A stretch of 64,000 nt of DNA from Alviniconcha marisindica. Lineage: Eukaryota; Mollusca; Gastropoda; Provannidae. The first letter of the stretch is position 1, and each line of letters opens with the position of its first letter. The position numbers and the translations under genes are program-made. Positions 21,823 to 32,509 of the stretch are shown piece by piece. The stretch lies in NCBI GenBank assembly GCA_018857735.1, contig JABMCL010002458.1:1-64000 (forward strand), read 5' to 3'. The notes under the pieces were generated by a model. That model saw only the letters and a program-made list of their open reading frames with translations, had not been told where the DNA came from and ran no database searches.

Positions 21823-22925
21823 CTGCAGCAAGACAAAGTGGCTCTCAATGGCTGGAATCATGATCTGCAGCAAGACAAAGTGGCTCTCAATGGCTGGAAT
21901 CATGATCTGCAGCAAGACAAAGTGGCTCTCAATGGCTGGAATCATGATCTGCAGCAAGACAAAGTGGCTCTCAATGGCTGGAATCATGATCTGCAGCAGA
22001 CAAAGTGGCTCTCAATGGCTGGAATCATGATCTGCAGCAAGACAAAGTGGCTCTCAATGGCTGGAATCGTGATCTGCAGCAAGACAGACAAAGTGGCTCT
22101 CAATGGCTGGAATCATGATCTGCAGCAAGACAGACAAAGTGGCTCTCAATGGCTGGAATCGTGATCTGCAGCAAGACAGACAAAGTGGCTCTCAATGGCT
22201 GGAATCGTGATCTGCAGCAAGACAGACAAAGTGGCTCTCAATGGCTGGAATCATGATCTGCAGCAAGACAGACAAAGTGGCTCTCAATGGCTGGAATCAT
22301 GATCTGCAGCAAGACAAGGACCCAAAAAAGTGGCTCTCAATGGCTGGAATCATGATCTGCAGCAAGCAAGACAAAGTGGCTCTCAATGGCTGGAATCGTG
22401 ATCTGCAGCAAGACAGACAAAGTGGCTCTCAATGGCTGGAATCATGATCTGCAGCAAGACAGACAAAGTGGCTCTCAATGGCTGGAATCATGATCTGCAG
22501 CAAGACAGACAAAGTGGCTCTCAATGGCTGGAATCATGATCTGCAGCAAGACAAAGTGGCTCTCAATGGCTGGAATCATGAACTGCAGCAAGACAGACAA
22601 AGTGGCTCTCAATGGCTGGAATCATGATCTGCAGCAAGACAAAGTGGCTCTCAATGGCTGGAATCGTGATCTGCAGCAAGACAGACAAAGTGGCTCTCAA
22701 TGGCTGGAATCATGATCTGCAGCAAGACAAAGTGGCTCTCAATGGCTGGAATCATGATCTGCAGCAAGACAAAGTGGCTCTCAATGGTTGGAATCATGAA
22801 CTGCAGCAAGACAGACAAAATGGCTCTCAATGGCTGGAATCATGATCTGCAGCAAGACAGACAAAATGGCTCCCAATGGTTGGAATCATGAACTGCAGCA
22901 AGACAAAGTGGCTCTCAATGGCTGA
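21823..22925 (-). repeat. Acceptor-spanning minisatellite at intron 6/exon 7 (42/46 bp)
   Basis: On the - strand every unit ends 'tttgtcttgctgcag' and begins 'atcatgattccagcc', so each contains a whole 3' splice site and the first 8 bases of exon 7. The four units nearest the exon are 42 bp. Further units are 41 bp or 46 bp (extra 'gaca'). About 24 units in total. Some carry ATCGTGATC or 'gaactgcag' variants. Confidence 0.93.
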
Positions 22926-22994
22926 CAGTTTGCAAGGCCATGTGAACAAAAACAAATTCATCAATTGTTGTCGCTGTGGTGTTCCCCAGCTCAA

Positions 22995-25900
22995 CACTCA
23001 CATGCCTCTCTACAGTCACTGACATTAGTGACAGCTATACAGTCACTGACATTAGTGACAGCTTACAGTCACTGACATTAGTGACAGCTATACAGTCACT
23101 GCCATTAGTGACAGCTTACAGTCACTGACATTAGTGACAGCTTACAGTCACTGCATTAGTGACAGCTGTACAGTCACTGACATTAGTGACAGCTTACAGT
23201 CACTGCATTAGTGACAGCTATACAGTCACTGGACATTAGTGACAGCTTACAGTCACTGACATTAGTGACAGCTTACAGTCACTGCATTAGTGACAGCTAT
23301 ACAGTCACTGCATTAGTGACAGCTATACAGTCACTGGCATTAGTGACAGCTGTACAGTCACTGCATTAGTGACAGCTACAGTCACTGGCATTAGTGACAG
23401 CTTACAGTCACTGCATTAGTGACAGCTTACAGTCACTGGCATTAGTGACAGCTATACAGTCACTGCATTAGTGACAGCTTACAGTCACTGGCATTAGTGA
23501 CAGCTATACAGTCACTGGCATTAGTGACAGCTATACAGTCACTGGCATTAGTGACAGCTGTACAGTCACTGCATTAGTGACAGCTGTACAGTCACTGGCA
23601 TTAGTGACAGCTGTACAGTCACTGCATTAGTGACAGCTGTACAGTCACTGGCATTAGTGACAGCTGTACAGTCACTGGCATTAGTGACAGCTGTACAGTC
23701 ACTGGCATTAGTGACAGCTGTACAGTCACTGCATTAGTGACAGCTGTACAGTCACTGGCATTAGTGACAGCTGTACAGTCACTGGCATTAGTGACAGCTG
23801 TACAGTCACTGGCATTAGTGACAGCTGTACAGTCACTGGCATTAGTGACAGCTGTACAGTCACTGGCATTAGTGACAGCTGTACAGTCACTGGCATTAGT
23901 GACAGCTGTACAGTCACTGGCATTAGTGACAGCTGTACAGTCACTGGCATTAGTGACAGCTGTACAGTCACTGGCATTAGTGACAGCTGTACAGTCACTG
24001 GCATTAGTGACAGCTGTACAGTCACTGGCATTAGTGACAGCTGTACAGTCACTGGCATTAGTGACAGCTGTACAGTCACTGGCATTAGTGACAGCTGTAC
24101 AGTCACTGGCATTAGTGACAGCTGTACAGTCACTGGCATTAGTGACAGCTGTACAGTCACTGGCCATTAGTGACAGCTGTACAGTCACTGGCATTAGTGA
24201 CAGCTGTACAGTCACTGGCATTAGTGACAGCTGTACAGTCACTGGCATTAGTGACAGCTGTACAGTCACTGGCATTAGTGACAGCTGTACAGATCACTGG
24301 CATTAGTGACAGCTGTACAGTCACTGGCATTAGTGACAGCTGTACAGTCACTGGCATTAGTGACAGCTGTACAGTCACTGGCATTAGTGACAGCTGTACA
24401 GTCACTGGCATTAGTGACAGCTGTACAGTCACTGGCATTAGTGACAGCTGTACAGTCACTGGCATTAGTGACAGCTGTACAGTCACTGGCATTAGTGACA
24501 GCTGTACAGTCACTGGCATTAGTGACAGCTGTACAGTCACTGGCATTAGTGACAGCTGTACAGTCACTGGCATTAGTGACAGCTGTACAGTCACTGGCAT
24601 TAGTGACAGCTGTACAGTCACTGGCATTAGTGACAGCTGTACAGTCACTGGCATTAGTGACAGCTGTACAGTCACTGGCATTAGTGACAGCTGTACAGTC
24701 ACTGGCATTAGTGACAGCTGTACAGTCACTGGCATTAGTGACAGCTGTACAGTCACTGGCATTAGTGACAGCTGTACAGTCACTGGCATTAGTGACAGCT
24801 GTACAGTCACTGGCATTAGTGACAGCTGTACAGTCACTGGCATTAGTGACAGCTGTACAGTCACTGGCATTAGTGACAGCTGTACAGTCACTGGCATTAG
24901 TGACAGCTGTACAGTCACTGGCATTAGTGACAGCTGTACAGTCACTGGCATTAGTGACAGCTGTACAGTCACTGGCATTAGTGACAGCTGTACAGTCACT
25001 GGCATTAGTGACAGCTGTACAGTCACTGGCATTAGTGACAGCTGTACAGTCACTGGCATTAGTGACAGCTGTACAGTCACTGGCATTAGTGACAGCTGTA
25101 CAGTCACTGGCATTAGTGACAGCTGTACAGTCACTGGCATTAGTGACAGCTGTACAGTCACTGGCATTAGTGACAGCTGTACAGTCACTGGCATTAGTGA
25201 CAGCTGTACAGTCACTGGCATTAGTGACAGCTGTACAGTCACTGGCATTAGTGACAGCTGTACAGTCACTGGCATTAGTGACAGCTGTACAGTCACTGGC
25301 ATTAGTGACAGCTGTACAGTCACTGGCATTCAGTGACAGACTGTATAGTACACTGCAGTCAGCATTAGTGACAGCTGTACAGTCACTGGCATTAGTGACA
25401 GCTGTACAGTCACTGGCATTAGTGACAGCTGTACAGTCACTGGCATTAGTGACAGCTGTACAGTCACTGGCATTAGTGACAGCTGTACAGTCACTGGCAT
25501 TAGTGACAGCTGTACAGTCACTGGCATTAGTGACAGCTGTACAGTCACTGGCATTAGTGACAGCTGTACAGTCACTGGCATTAGTGACAGCTGTACAGTC
25601 ACTGGCATTAGTGACAGCTGTACAGTCACTGGCATTAGTGACAGCTGTACAGTCACTGGCATTAGTGACAGCTGTACAGTCACGGCATTAGTGACAGCGT
25701 ACAGTCACTGGCATTAGTGACAAGCTGTACAGTCACTGGCATTAGTGACAGCTTAAGTCAATGGCATTGTGACAGCTATTAGCAGTACGGCATTAGTGAC
25801 CAGGCTGTATCTCCATGTCACGGATTGTGACAAGCTGTACAGCACGGCATTAGTACACTTACAGACTGGCATGTATCGTATCAGCAGACACTCATTAGGT

Positions 25901-26040
25901 GACACAGCTATAGTCACGCATTAGTGCACTTACAGTCACTGCCATAAGTGACAGACGTAGTCACGCACATTAGGGGACAGAGCAGTGAGATAGCAGTCAC
26001 CATCCATAAGCGTGACAGGCATACAGTCACAGCACATCTC
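22995..26040. repeat. 27-bp satellite, ~110 copies, with dyad symmetry
   Basis: The unit contains 'agtgacagctgtacagtcac' followed by 't-ggcatt'. AGTGAC and GTCACT are inverted within it. From 23737 to 25690 the units are almost identical, 22995-23736 is made of shorter variants, and 25690-26040 decays. Frames on both strands stay open for up to 461 codons as an artefact of the 27-bp period. Confidence 0.96.
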
Positions 26041-26770
26041 ACAAAGCGTGCACAGACTGATCAGCAGCACCACTCTCACAAAGCGGGCACAGAGCAGTGA
26101 GATCAGCAGCACCACTCTACAGCACCGGACATAGCCCTGACAACGGCACAGTCAGTGAGATCAGCAGCACCACTCTCACAAAGGGGCACAGATGTCAGTG
26201 GATCAGCATTACCACCTCACAAAGCGGCATTAACATTGGTCATGTAGCATTAATTCCATTCAGTGTGCTTCAAGCCAAAGCAGGCCAGCAGCAAATATCA
26301 GTACCCCTCACAAAGGTGGCGCCAGATATTAGTGAAAGTCGCAGCATGCACTCACCTCCAGGAAAGCCAGGGCACAGACAGCCGAGATGCATTCAGCACC
26401 AGCTACTACACCAAAGACCGGGCACAAATGCTAGTGAGATCACTAACACCACCTCACAAAGCGGGCACAGACAGTGAGATCAGCAGCACCACTCTCACAA
26501 AGCTGTGTGCAACAAATTACTAGATCAGCACACACTCTACACCAAAGCGCCACCTCTAGGACAGGATATCATGTAGACAACTACTACCATAACGGGCCAA
26601 ATGTTACAGTAGGACAGCAGCACCACTCTCACAAAGCGGGCACAGATGCTAGTGAGATCAGCAGCACCACCTCTCACGACAAGCGGGCACAGATTAGTGC
26701 AATCAAGCAGCACCACTCACAAAGCGGGCACAGATGTACATGAGATCAGCATGTACCACATCTCAAAAGC
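26040..26770. repeat. Degenerate minisatellite, ~36-40 bp
   Basis: Copies of 'gagatcagcagcaccactct' with 'cacaaagcgggcacaga', interrupted by unique stretches. 26230-26345 and 26795-26905 share 'aggccagcagcaaat' and 'aaggtggcgccag'. Confidence 0.82.
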
Positions 26771-26909
26771 GTGACTAGACAAAAACATTAAGTTGGTGCT
26801 GTAACATTAATTTGGTGCTTTAACAAAGCTCAGGCCAGCAGCAAATGATCTCCCCTGCACCAGCAAGGTGGCGCCAGGTATATTTAGCTAGCAAAGTCGC
26901 ACACTGGCT

Positions 26910-27395
26910 TAACTGCACCTCCAGGACAACCAAACCCTACCTCCAGGACAACCAAATGCTACTTCCAGGACAACCAAATGCTACTTCCAGGACAACCAAA
27001 TGCTACTTCCAGGACAACCAAATGCTACATGTAGGACAACTAAACACTACCTATAGGACATCCAAACATGACATGTAGAACAATCAAACCCTACCTCTAG
27101 GACAGCCAAACGCTGCATGTAGAACAACTAAACATTACCTCTAGGACAGACAAACATGACATGTAGGACAACCAAACCCTACCTCTAGGACAGCCAAACT
27201 ATACATGTAGGACAACTAAACATACCTAACGGACAGCCAAATGTTACATGTAGGACAACTAAACACTATTTCTGGGGCAGCCAAATGCTACATGTAGGAC
27301 AACACCACCTCTACGACAGCCAACACTACATATAGGGCAACTAAACACTACCTATAGGACAGCCAAATGCTACATGTAGGACAATTAAACACCAC
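26910..27395. repeat. Minisatellite, ~21-22 bp
   Basis: Copies of 'aggacaaccaaatgctac' with 'ctccaggacaacc' or 'atgtaggacaac' variants. Confidence 0.88.
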
Positions 27396-27479
27396 CTCCA
27401 AAGAACAAAACTGTTCCCATAGAATCACCACCCTACCAAACATAAACCATATGCGCTAAACCTACCAAGACAGCCATAA

Positions 27480-28547
27480 ACAGAGGCTAAACCCCTCAGA
27501 GACAGTCTAAACCCCCAGAGGTCTAAACCCCCAGAGGTCTAAACCTCCAGAGGTCTAAACCCCCAGAGGTCTAAACCTCCAGAGACAGTCTAAACCCCCA
27601 GAGGTCTAAACCTCCAGAGACAGTCTAAACCTCCAGAGACTGTCTAAACCTCCAGAGACGTCTAAACCCCAGAGTGTCTAAACCTCCAGAGACGTCTAAA
27701 CCCCACACTGAGTGTCTAAACCTCCAGAGAAGTCTAAACCTGAGGTCTAAACCTCCAGAGACTGTCTAAACCTCCAGAGACTGTCTAAACCTCCAGAGAC
27801 TGTCTAAACCTCCAGAGAGTCTAAACCTCCAGAGACTGTCTAAACCTCCAGAGACGTCTAAACCTCCAGAGACTGTCTAAACCTCCAGAGACTGTCTAAA
27901 CCTCCAGAGACTGTCTAAACCTCCAGAGACGTCTAAACCTGTCTAAACCTCCAGAGACTGTCTAAACCTGTCTAAACCTCCAGGCAGTCTAAACCTCCAG
28001 AGACTGTCTAAACCTCCAGAGGTCTAAACCTCCAGAGACTGTCTAAACCTCCAGAGGCTGTCTAAACCTCCAGAGACTGTCTAAACCTCCAGAGACTGTC
28101 TAAACCTCCAGAAGCTGTCTAAACCTCCAGAGACTGTCTAAACCTCCAGAGCTGTCTAAACCTCCAGAAGCTGTCTAAACCTCCAGAGACTGTCTAAACC
28201 TCCAGAGACTGTCTAAACCTCCAGAGACTGTCTAAACCTCCAGAGGCTGTCTAAACCTCCAGAGCTGTCTAAACCTCCAGAGCTGTCTAAACCTCCAGAG
28301 CTGTCTAAACCTCCAGAAGCTGTCTAAACCTCCAGAAGCTGTCTAAACCTGAAACTGCTCTAAACCTCCAGAAGCTGTCTAAACCTCCAGGCTGTCTAAA
28401 CCTCCGGAAGCTGTCTAAACCTCCAGAAGCTGTCTAAACCTCCAGAGGCTGTCTAAACCTCCAGAAGCTGTCTAAACCTCCAGAGACTGTCTAAACCTCC
28501 AGAGACTGTCTAAACCTGTCTAAACCTCCAGGACAGACAAAGCCTAC
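27480..28547 (-). repeat. Donor-flanking minisatellite (~18-19 bp) at BCL3-like exon 6
   Basis: On the - strand the unit reads 'ctctggaggtttagacagt'. Exon 6 ends 'cctctggag' followed by GTAGGC, so each unit repeats the last exon bases and a GT. About 57 copies fill the first kilobase of intron 6. They decay from dinucleotide differences near the exon to irregular spacing at the far end. Confidence 0.92.
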
Positions 28548-28823
28548 CTCCAGAGGTACTGGTTGCTGACCAGAATCTGGAACCCTGCTGGTCTCCACCG
28601 GATCCCTCTCCACCACTTTCTCCTCCTCCACCCCCTCATCCAGCGCCCGCGCCAACAGACGTGCCACCGTCGTGTGACTGCGACCTTGAGCGGCCATGGC
28701 TGGCACCACACCAGCATAGTTGGCAATTTCTGGGTCAGCGCCTCGATTCAGCAGCAGCTCCACTGCAGCTCTCTGGTTGGTCTCAGCCGCATGGAACAGA
28801 ACCGTGCGCCCACTCTTGCCATC
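28548..28823 (-). CDS. BCL3-like: Nuclear IkB/BCL3-like protein, exon 6 (ankyrin repeats 5-6)
   Basis: The exon follows acceptor 'tgttttctaacag' and ends CTG-GAG at GTAGGC (92 codons, phase 0 at both ends). It opens D-G-K-S-G-R-T-V-L-F-H-A-A-E, continues with V-E-L-L-L-N-R-G-A-D-P-E-I-A-N-Y-A-G (ankyrin repeat 5 and the loop into repeat 6), then V-V-P-A-M-A-A-Q-G-R-S and V-A-R-L-L-A-R-A-L (repeat 6). An acidic stretch D-E-G-V-E-E-E-K-V-V-E-R-D-P follows. The D-x-K-S-G-R segment before repeat 5 is characteristic of IkB and BCL3 proteins. The ankyrin groove is where p50/p52 homodimers bind. The donor sits at the edge of a donor-copy array, and using the next GT at 28497 would add 17 residues in frame. 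Confidence 0.87.
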
Positions 28824-28879
28824 CTGTTAGAAAACAGAAAGCACCAGTCACAAAACTTAAACAGCCAACACATCCATTC

Positions 28880-29225
28880 TAGCCATCTTCTTGGAGAAGC
28901 ATTGGAAATCGGGTCTCAACTCTAAAGACTGTACATCCATTCTGAACATGTTTTCAAAAACAAAGCATTGATAATCAAATCTAAAGAGCTGTATGTACAC
29001 TCATCCTTAGCATCTTGTTTCAAAACAAAGTATTTGTAATCTTACCTAAACAACTGTGTGTCCACTCATCTTTAACACTTGTTTCTAAACAAAGAATTGG
29101 TTCTTACCTAAACAACTGTGTGTCCACTCATCTTTACCACTTGTTTCTAAACAAAGAATTTGTAATCAAAAGTCCAAATATACTGTATCTGCAAGCTGTT
29201 TTCCAAACAACGCATTGGTAATGTA
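28880..29225. repeat. Degenerate ~65-75-bp tandem repeat (4 copies)
   Basis: Copies of 'ttgtttctaaacaaagaatt' with 'aacaactgtgtgtccactca' in intron 5. 29255-29370 holds three more copies of a shorter 'gacatctgtaaccacaatc' repeat. Confidence 0.75.
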
Positions 29226-29411
29226 GTGAGTCTACCATTTTCTTTCTTTACAAAGCATGCTCTGACTCTAACATCTGTAACCAAAATCTAACAGTTGTTA
29301 CTGCTCTGACATCTGTAACCACAATCTAACAGCTGTTACAGCTCTGACATCTGTAACCACAATTCAGCAGCCATTGCTGTTCTGACTGTCTTATGCAGCG
29401 GGAGGACTCAC

Positions 29412-29500
29412 CATGATGTTGATGTCGGCGCCCTGGTCCAGGAGGCAAGCGACGATGTCCAGGTCATTATTCAGCACAGCAGTGTGCAAGGGAGCTAACC
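29412..29500 (-). CDS. BCL3-like: Nuclear IkB/BCL3-like protein, exon 5 (ankyrin repeat 4)
   Basis: Acceptor 'tttcaatcccag', donor ATG|GTGAGT. Two bases complete the Gly begun in exon 4. The exon then reads L-A-P-L-H-T-A-V-L-N-N-D-L-D-I-V-A-C-L-L-D-Q-G-A-D-I-N-I-M, a near-complete ankyrin repeat with the T/A-P-L-H start, the two helices and the G-A-D-I-N turn. Length 89 bp, phase 1 to phase 0, matching both neighbours. Confidence 0.9.
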
Positions 29501-29905
29501 CTGGGATTGAAAAACAACAACAGTAGCCACATGATGCAACTTGAAACAATCAAATGTATCTCAATTGTAATTACACTGTGTAAAATTAGCTTTTACCATT
29601 TAGCAAGAATGCAGATCATGTTAATGTGCAATGAAGATATCCCTCCCCAAAGTGTTGAGAACAAGCTGCAATTTTTTAATAGACCTTGTTCCCCAAGTGC
29701 TCAAAAGCAAACATTTCTTACCACCAACCAAGGCAGTGTTTCGTGGCTTTTTGTGTGTGTTTTTTGTAACTTATGTTTCACCAATGATAAACAAAACCAA
29801 TTCTGTCAATTATGTGTCTTTCATAATTATATTCAGTCCATTTTATGAACATGTTTTGCTGTCAAGTGCAACTGAATATGGCAAGGTATTCCCATCCCAT
29901 GGCCA

Positions 29906-29907
<2 letters not shown>

Positions 29908-29941
<34 letters not shown>
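29908..29941. repeat. (CA)n microsatellite
   Basis: CA tract in intron 4 followed by short 'cacactcacaaacac' duplications to about 30020. Confidence 0.93.
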
Positions 29942-29944
<3 letters not shown>

Positions 29945-30089
29945 TGCAACATATGCACACACTCACAAACACATCTGCATGCACACACTCACAAACACAC
30001 CTGCATGCACACACACACATAGACCCATGTTTGGACACACACTCTGATCCTCAAGCAAGAAGCTTGTGAAAATTCCTAAACATAATTTT

Positions 30090-30237
30090 TAATCTTTTGG
30101 TGCGCACTTGTTCAGTTTCTTCGCACAAATATGTCTGGAATTCACTGCCTGCCAGTCTGCAGAATCTGCCCAGCGTGTCCGAGGTTCAAAACCCAGCTCC
30201 AGACTTTCTGCCTAGACAGGCCTTTCCACAAGTCTAG
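30090..30237 (+). pseudogene. LINE reverse transcriptase C-terminal fragment
   Basis: After one frameshift (F-G-A-H-L-F-S-F-F-A-Q), the frame reads V-W-N-S-L-P-A-S-L-Q-N-L-P-S-V-S-E and ends F-L-P-R-Q-A-F-P-Q-V stop. The W-N-S-L-P-x-x-L-R segment followed by a F-K-x-x-L-K-T-F-L-type end is the conserved tail of many LINE ORF2 proteins. It is antisense to the BCL3-like gene. The short duplication 'caggcctttccacaagtcta' follows. Confidence 0.65.
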
Positions 30238-30418
30238 GCTGTGAGCACAGGCCTTTCCACAAGTCTAGGCTGTGAGCACAGGCGGCGAGTACATCTGCAT
30301 GTCTGTATGTGCGTGAATGGTGCATGGTAGAGCACTGAGTTCTTGTTCTGCTAAAAGAGTTGTCCTGCACAAGACCTATCCATTATCATCATAATGATAT
30401 CCAGCACGTCCACCCAAC

Positions 30419-30620
30419 CTTCGAAGTTGCGGTAGTTGAGGTCGCAGGGGAACTTGCCCCACTGCAGCAGAGCCTCCAGACAGTCAAGGTCGTGACCTTG
30501 CACAGCCATGTGGGTGCTGGTCAGCCCGGTGCTGTCCACCAGGTTGGGGTCAGCGCCCGCCTCCAGCAACATCTGAATGGCTGGCAGGGAGCTCAGCTTG
30601 ACCGCCAGGTGCAATGGTGT
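30419..30620 (-). CDS. BCL3-like: Nuclear IkB/BCL3-like protein, exon 4 (ankyrin repeats 2-3)
   Basis: The exon begins ACA-CCA-TTG-CAC after 'gctgtgtgcag' and ends TTC-GAA-G at GTTGGG (202 bp, phase 0 to 1). It reads T-P-L-H-L-A-V-K-L, then I-Q-M-L-L-E-A-G-A-D-P-N-L-V-D (ankyrin 2), then L-T-S-T-H-M-A-V-Q-G-H-D and C-L-E-A-L-L-Q-W-G (ankyrin 3), ending L-N-Y-R-N-F-E-G. The long loop between repeats 3 and 4 with N-Y-x-N-x-E/D-G is typical of the IkB/BCL3 family. The acceptor is repeated about 27 times upstream, and a decayed copy of this exon's start lies at 32390-32449. Confidence 0.9.
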
Positions 30621-31582
30621 CTGCACACAGCCAGGTAAGAAACACTTCACTACAGTGTCTGCACACAGCCAGGTAAGAAACACTTCACTACAGTGTCTGC
30701 ACACAGCCAGGTAAGAAACACTTCACTACAGTGTCTGCACACAGCCAGGTAAGAAACACTTCACTACAGTGTCTGCACACAGCCAGGTAAGAAACACTTC
30801 ACTACAGTGTCTGCACACAGCCAGGTAAGAAACACTTCACTACAGTGTCTGCACACAGCCAGGTAAGAAACACTTCACTACAGTGTCTGCACACAGCCAG
30901 GTAACACTTCACTACAGTGTCTGCACACAGCCAGGTAACACTCACTACAGTGTCTGCACACAGCCAGGTAACACTTCACTACAGTGTCTGCACACAGCCA
31001 GGTAACACTTCACTACAGTGTCTGCACACAGCCAGGTAAGAAACACTTCACTACAGTGTCTGCACACAGCCAGGTAACACTTCACTACAGTGTCTGCACA
31101 CAGCCAGGTGAACACTTCACTACAGTGTCTGCACACAGCCAGGTAACACCTCACTACAGTGTCTGCACACAGCCAGGTAACACTTCACTACAGTGTCTGC
31201 ACACAGCCAGGTAACACTTCACTACAGTGTCTGCACACAGCCAGGTAACACTTCACTACAGTGTCTGCACACAGCCAGGTAACACTTCACTACAGTGTCT
31301 GCACACAGCCAGGTAACACTTCACTACAGTGTCTGCACACAGCCAGGTAACACTTCACTACAGTGTCTGCACACAGCCAGGTAACACTTCACTACAGTGT
31401 CTGCACACAGCCAGGTAACACCTCACTACAGTGTCTGCACACAGCCAGGTAACACCTCACTACAGTGTCTGCACACAGCCAGGTAACACTTCACTACAGT
31501 GTCTGCACACAGCCAGGTAACACCTCACTACAGTGTCTGCACACAGCCAGGTAACACTTCACTACAGTGTCTGCACACAGGG
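30621..31582 (-). repeat. Acceptor-spanning minisatellite at intron 3/exon 4 (38/34 bp)
   Basis: On the - strand each unit carries 'acctggctgtgtgcag' followed by 'acactgtagtgaag', copying the exon 4 acceptor and its first four bases (ACAC). Units near the exon are 38 bp (with 'tttctt'); those further away are mostly 34 bp. Any upstream copy used as acceptor would read ACA-CTG-TAG, an immediate stop. Confidence 0.94.
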
Positions 31583-31599
31583 CATCACAGCTCAGTAAC

Positions 31600-32370
31600 A
31601 CCTCAGTAGCTACAGTGGCCTGTCACCTGTACAGCTGAGTGTGGCTGTCAGTCTGATGATGTCACTGGCCTGTACAGCAAAGTGAGTGTCGCTGTCAGTC
31701 TCATGATGTCACTGGCCTGTACAGCAAATGAGTGTCGCTGTCAGTCTGATGATGTCACTGGCCTGTACAGCAAAGTGAGTGTCGCTGTCAGTCTGATGAT
31801 GTCACTGGCCTGTACAGCAAAATGAGTGTCGCTGTCAGTCTGATGATGTCACTGGCCTGTACAACAAAGTAAGTGTCGCTGTCAGTCAGTCTGATGATGT
31901 CACCGGTATGTACAGTGACGAGAGTTGAGTGTCGCTGTCAGTCAGTCTGATGACGTCACCGGCCTGTACAACAAAGTCAGTGTAGCTGTCAGTCAGTCTG
32001 ATGACGTCACCGGCCTGTACAACAAAGTCAGTGTAGCTGTCAGTCAGTCTGATGACGTCACCGGCCTGCACAACAAAGTCAGTGTAGCTGTCAGTCAGTC
32101 TGATGACGTCACCGGCCTGTACAACAAAGTCAGTGTAGCTGTCAGTCAGTCTGATGACGTCACCGGCCTGTACAACAAAGTCAGTGTAGCTGTCAGTCAG
32201 TCTGATGACGTCACCGGCCTGTACAACAAAGTCAGTGTAGCTGTCAGTCAGTCTGATGACGTCACCGGCCTGCACAACAAAGTCAGTGTAGCTGTCAGTC
32301 AGTCTGATGACGTCACCGGCCTGTTCAACAAAGTCAGTGTAGCTGTCAGTCAGCGTGATGATGTCACTGA
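31600..32370. repeat. Minisatellite, ~46-51 bp
   Basis: Unit core 'gctgtcagtcagtctgatga' with 'cgtcaccggcctgtacaaca'. The copies at 31925-32340 are 51 bp and highly uniform. Those at 31630-31900 lack one 'agtc' and are more varied. Confidence 0.94.
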
Positions 32371-32389
32371 GCTGGCAGTCAGCCTGGTC

Positions 32390-32449
32390 ACCTTCAGCAC
32401 CTGACTGGCAAGCAGGGCGGTCAGTTCCACAGCCAGGAGTGCAGGGTGT
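32390..32449 (-). pseudogene. Decayed duplicate of the BCL3-like exon 4 start
   Basis: On the - strand 'gctgtgtacag' is followed by 'acaccctgcactcctggctg' and later 'cagtcaggtgctgaagg'. This aligns with exon 4 (acaccattgcacctggc ... cattcagatgttgctggagg) apart from small indels that break the frame. The required phase-0 frame is no longer ankyrin-like. Confidence 0.6.
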
Positions 32450-32509
32450 CTGTACACAGCACCGCAGGTAACGGTCACTCACAGCGGCCTATCAACGTTC
32501 CCCTTCAGT

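Noticed and set aside
21948..21987. Start codon of the 643-codon ORF at 21987 as the true protein start
   Set aside because: The Met lies inside the junction-copy repeats; phase-0 splicing from exon 6 to an acceptor explains the frame better.
23619..25691. Long ORFs on both strands (up to 461 codons)
   Set aside because: They arise from a stop-free 27-bp tandem repeat; both strands and several frames are open at once, and no start, splice or domain supports coding.
30984..31214. Antisense donors (CAG|GTAAGA) as evidence of a + strand gene
   Set aside because: They are the reverse side of the repeated acceptor unit; no + exon accompanies them.
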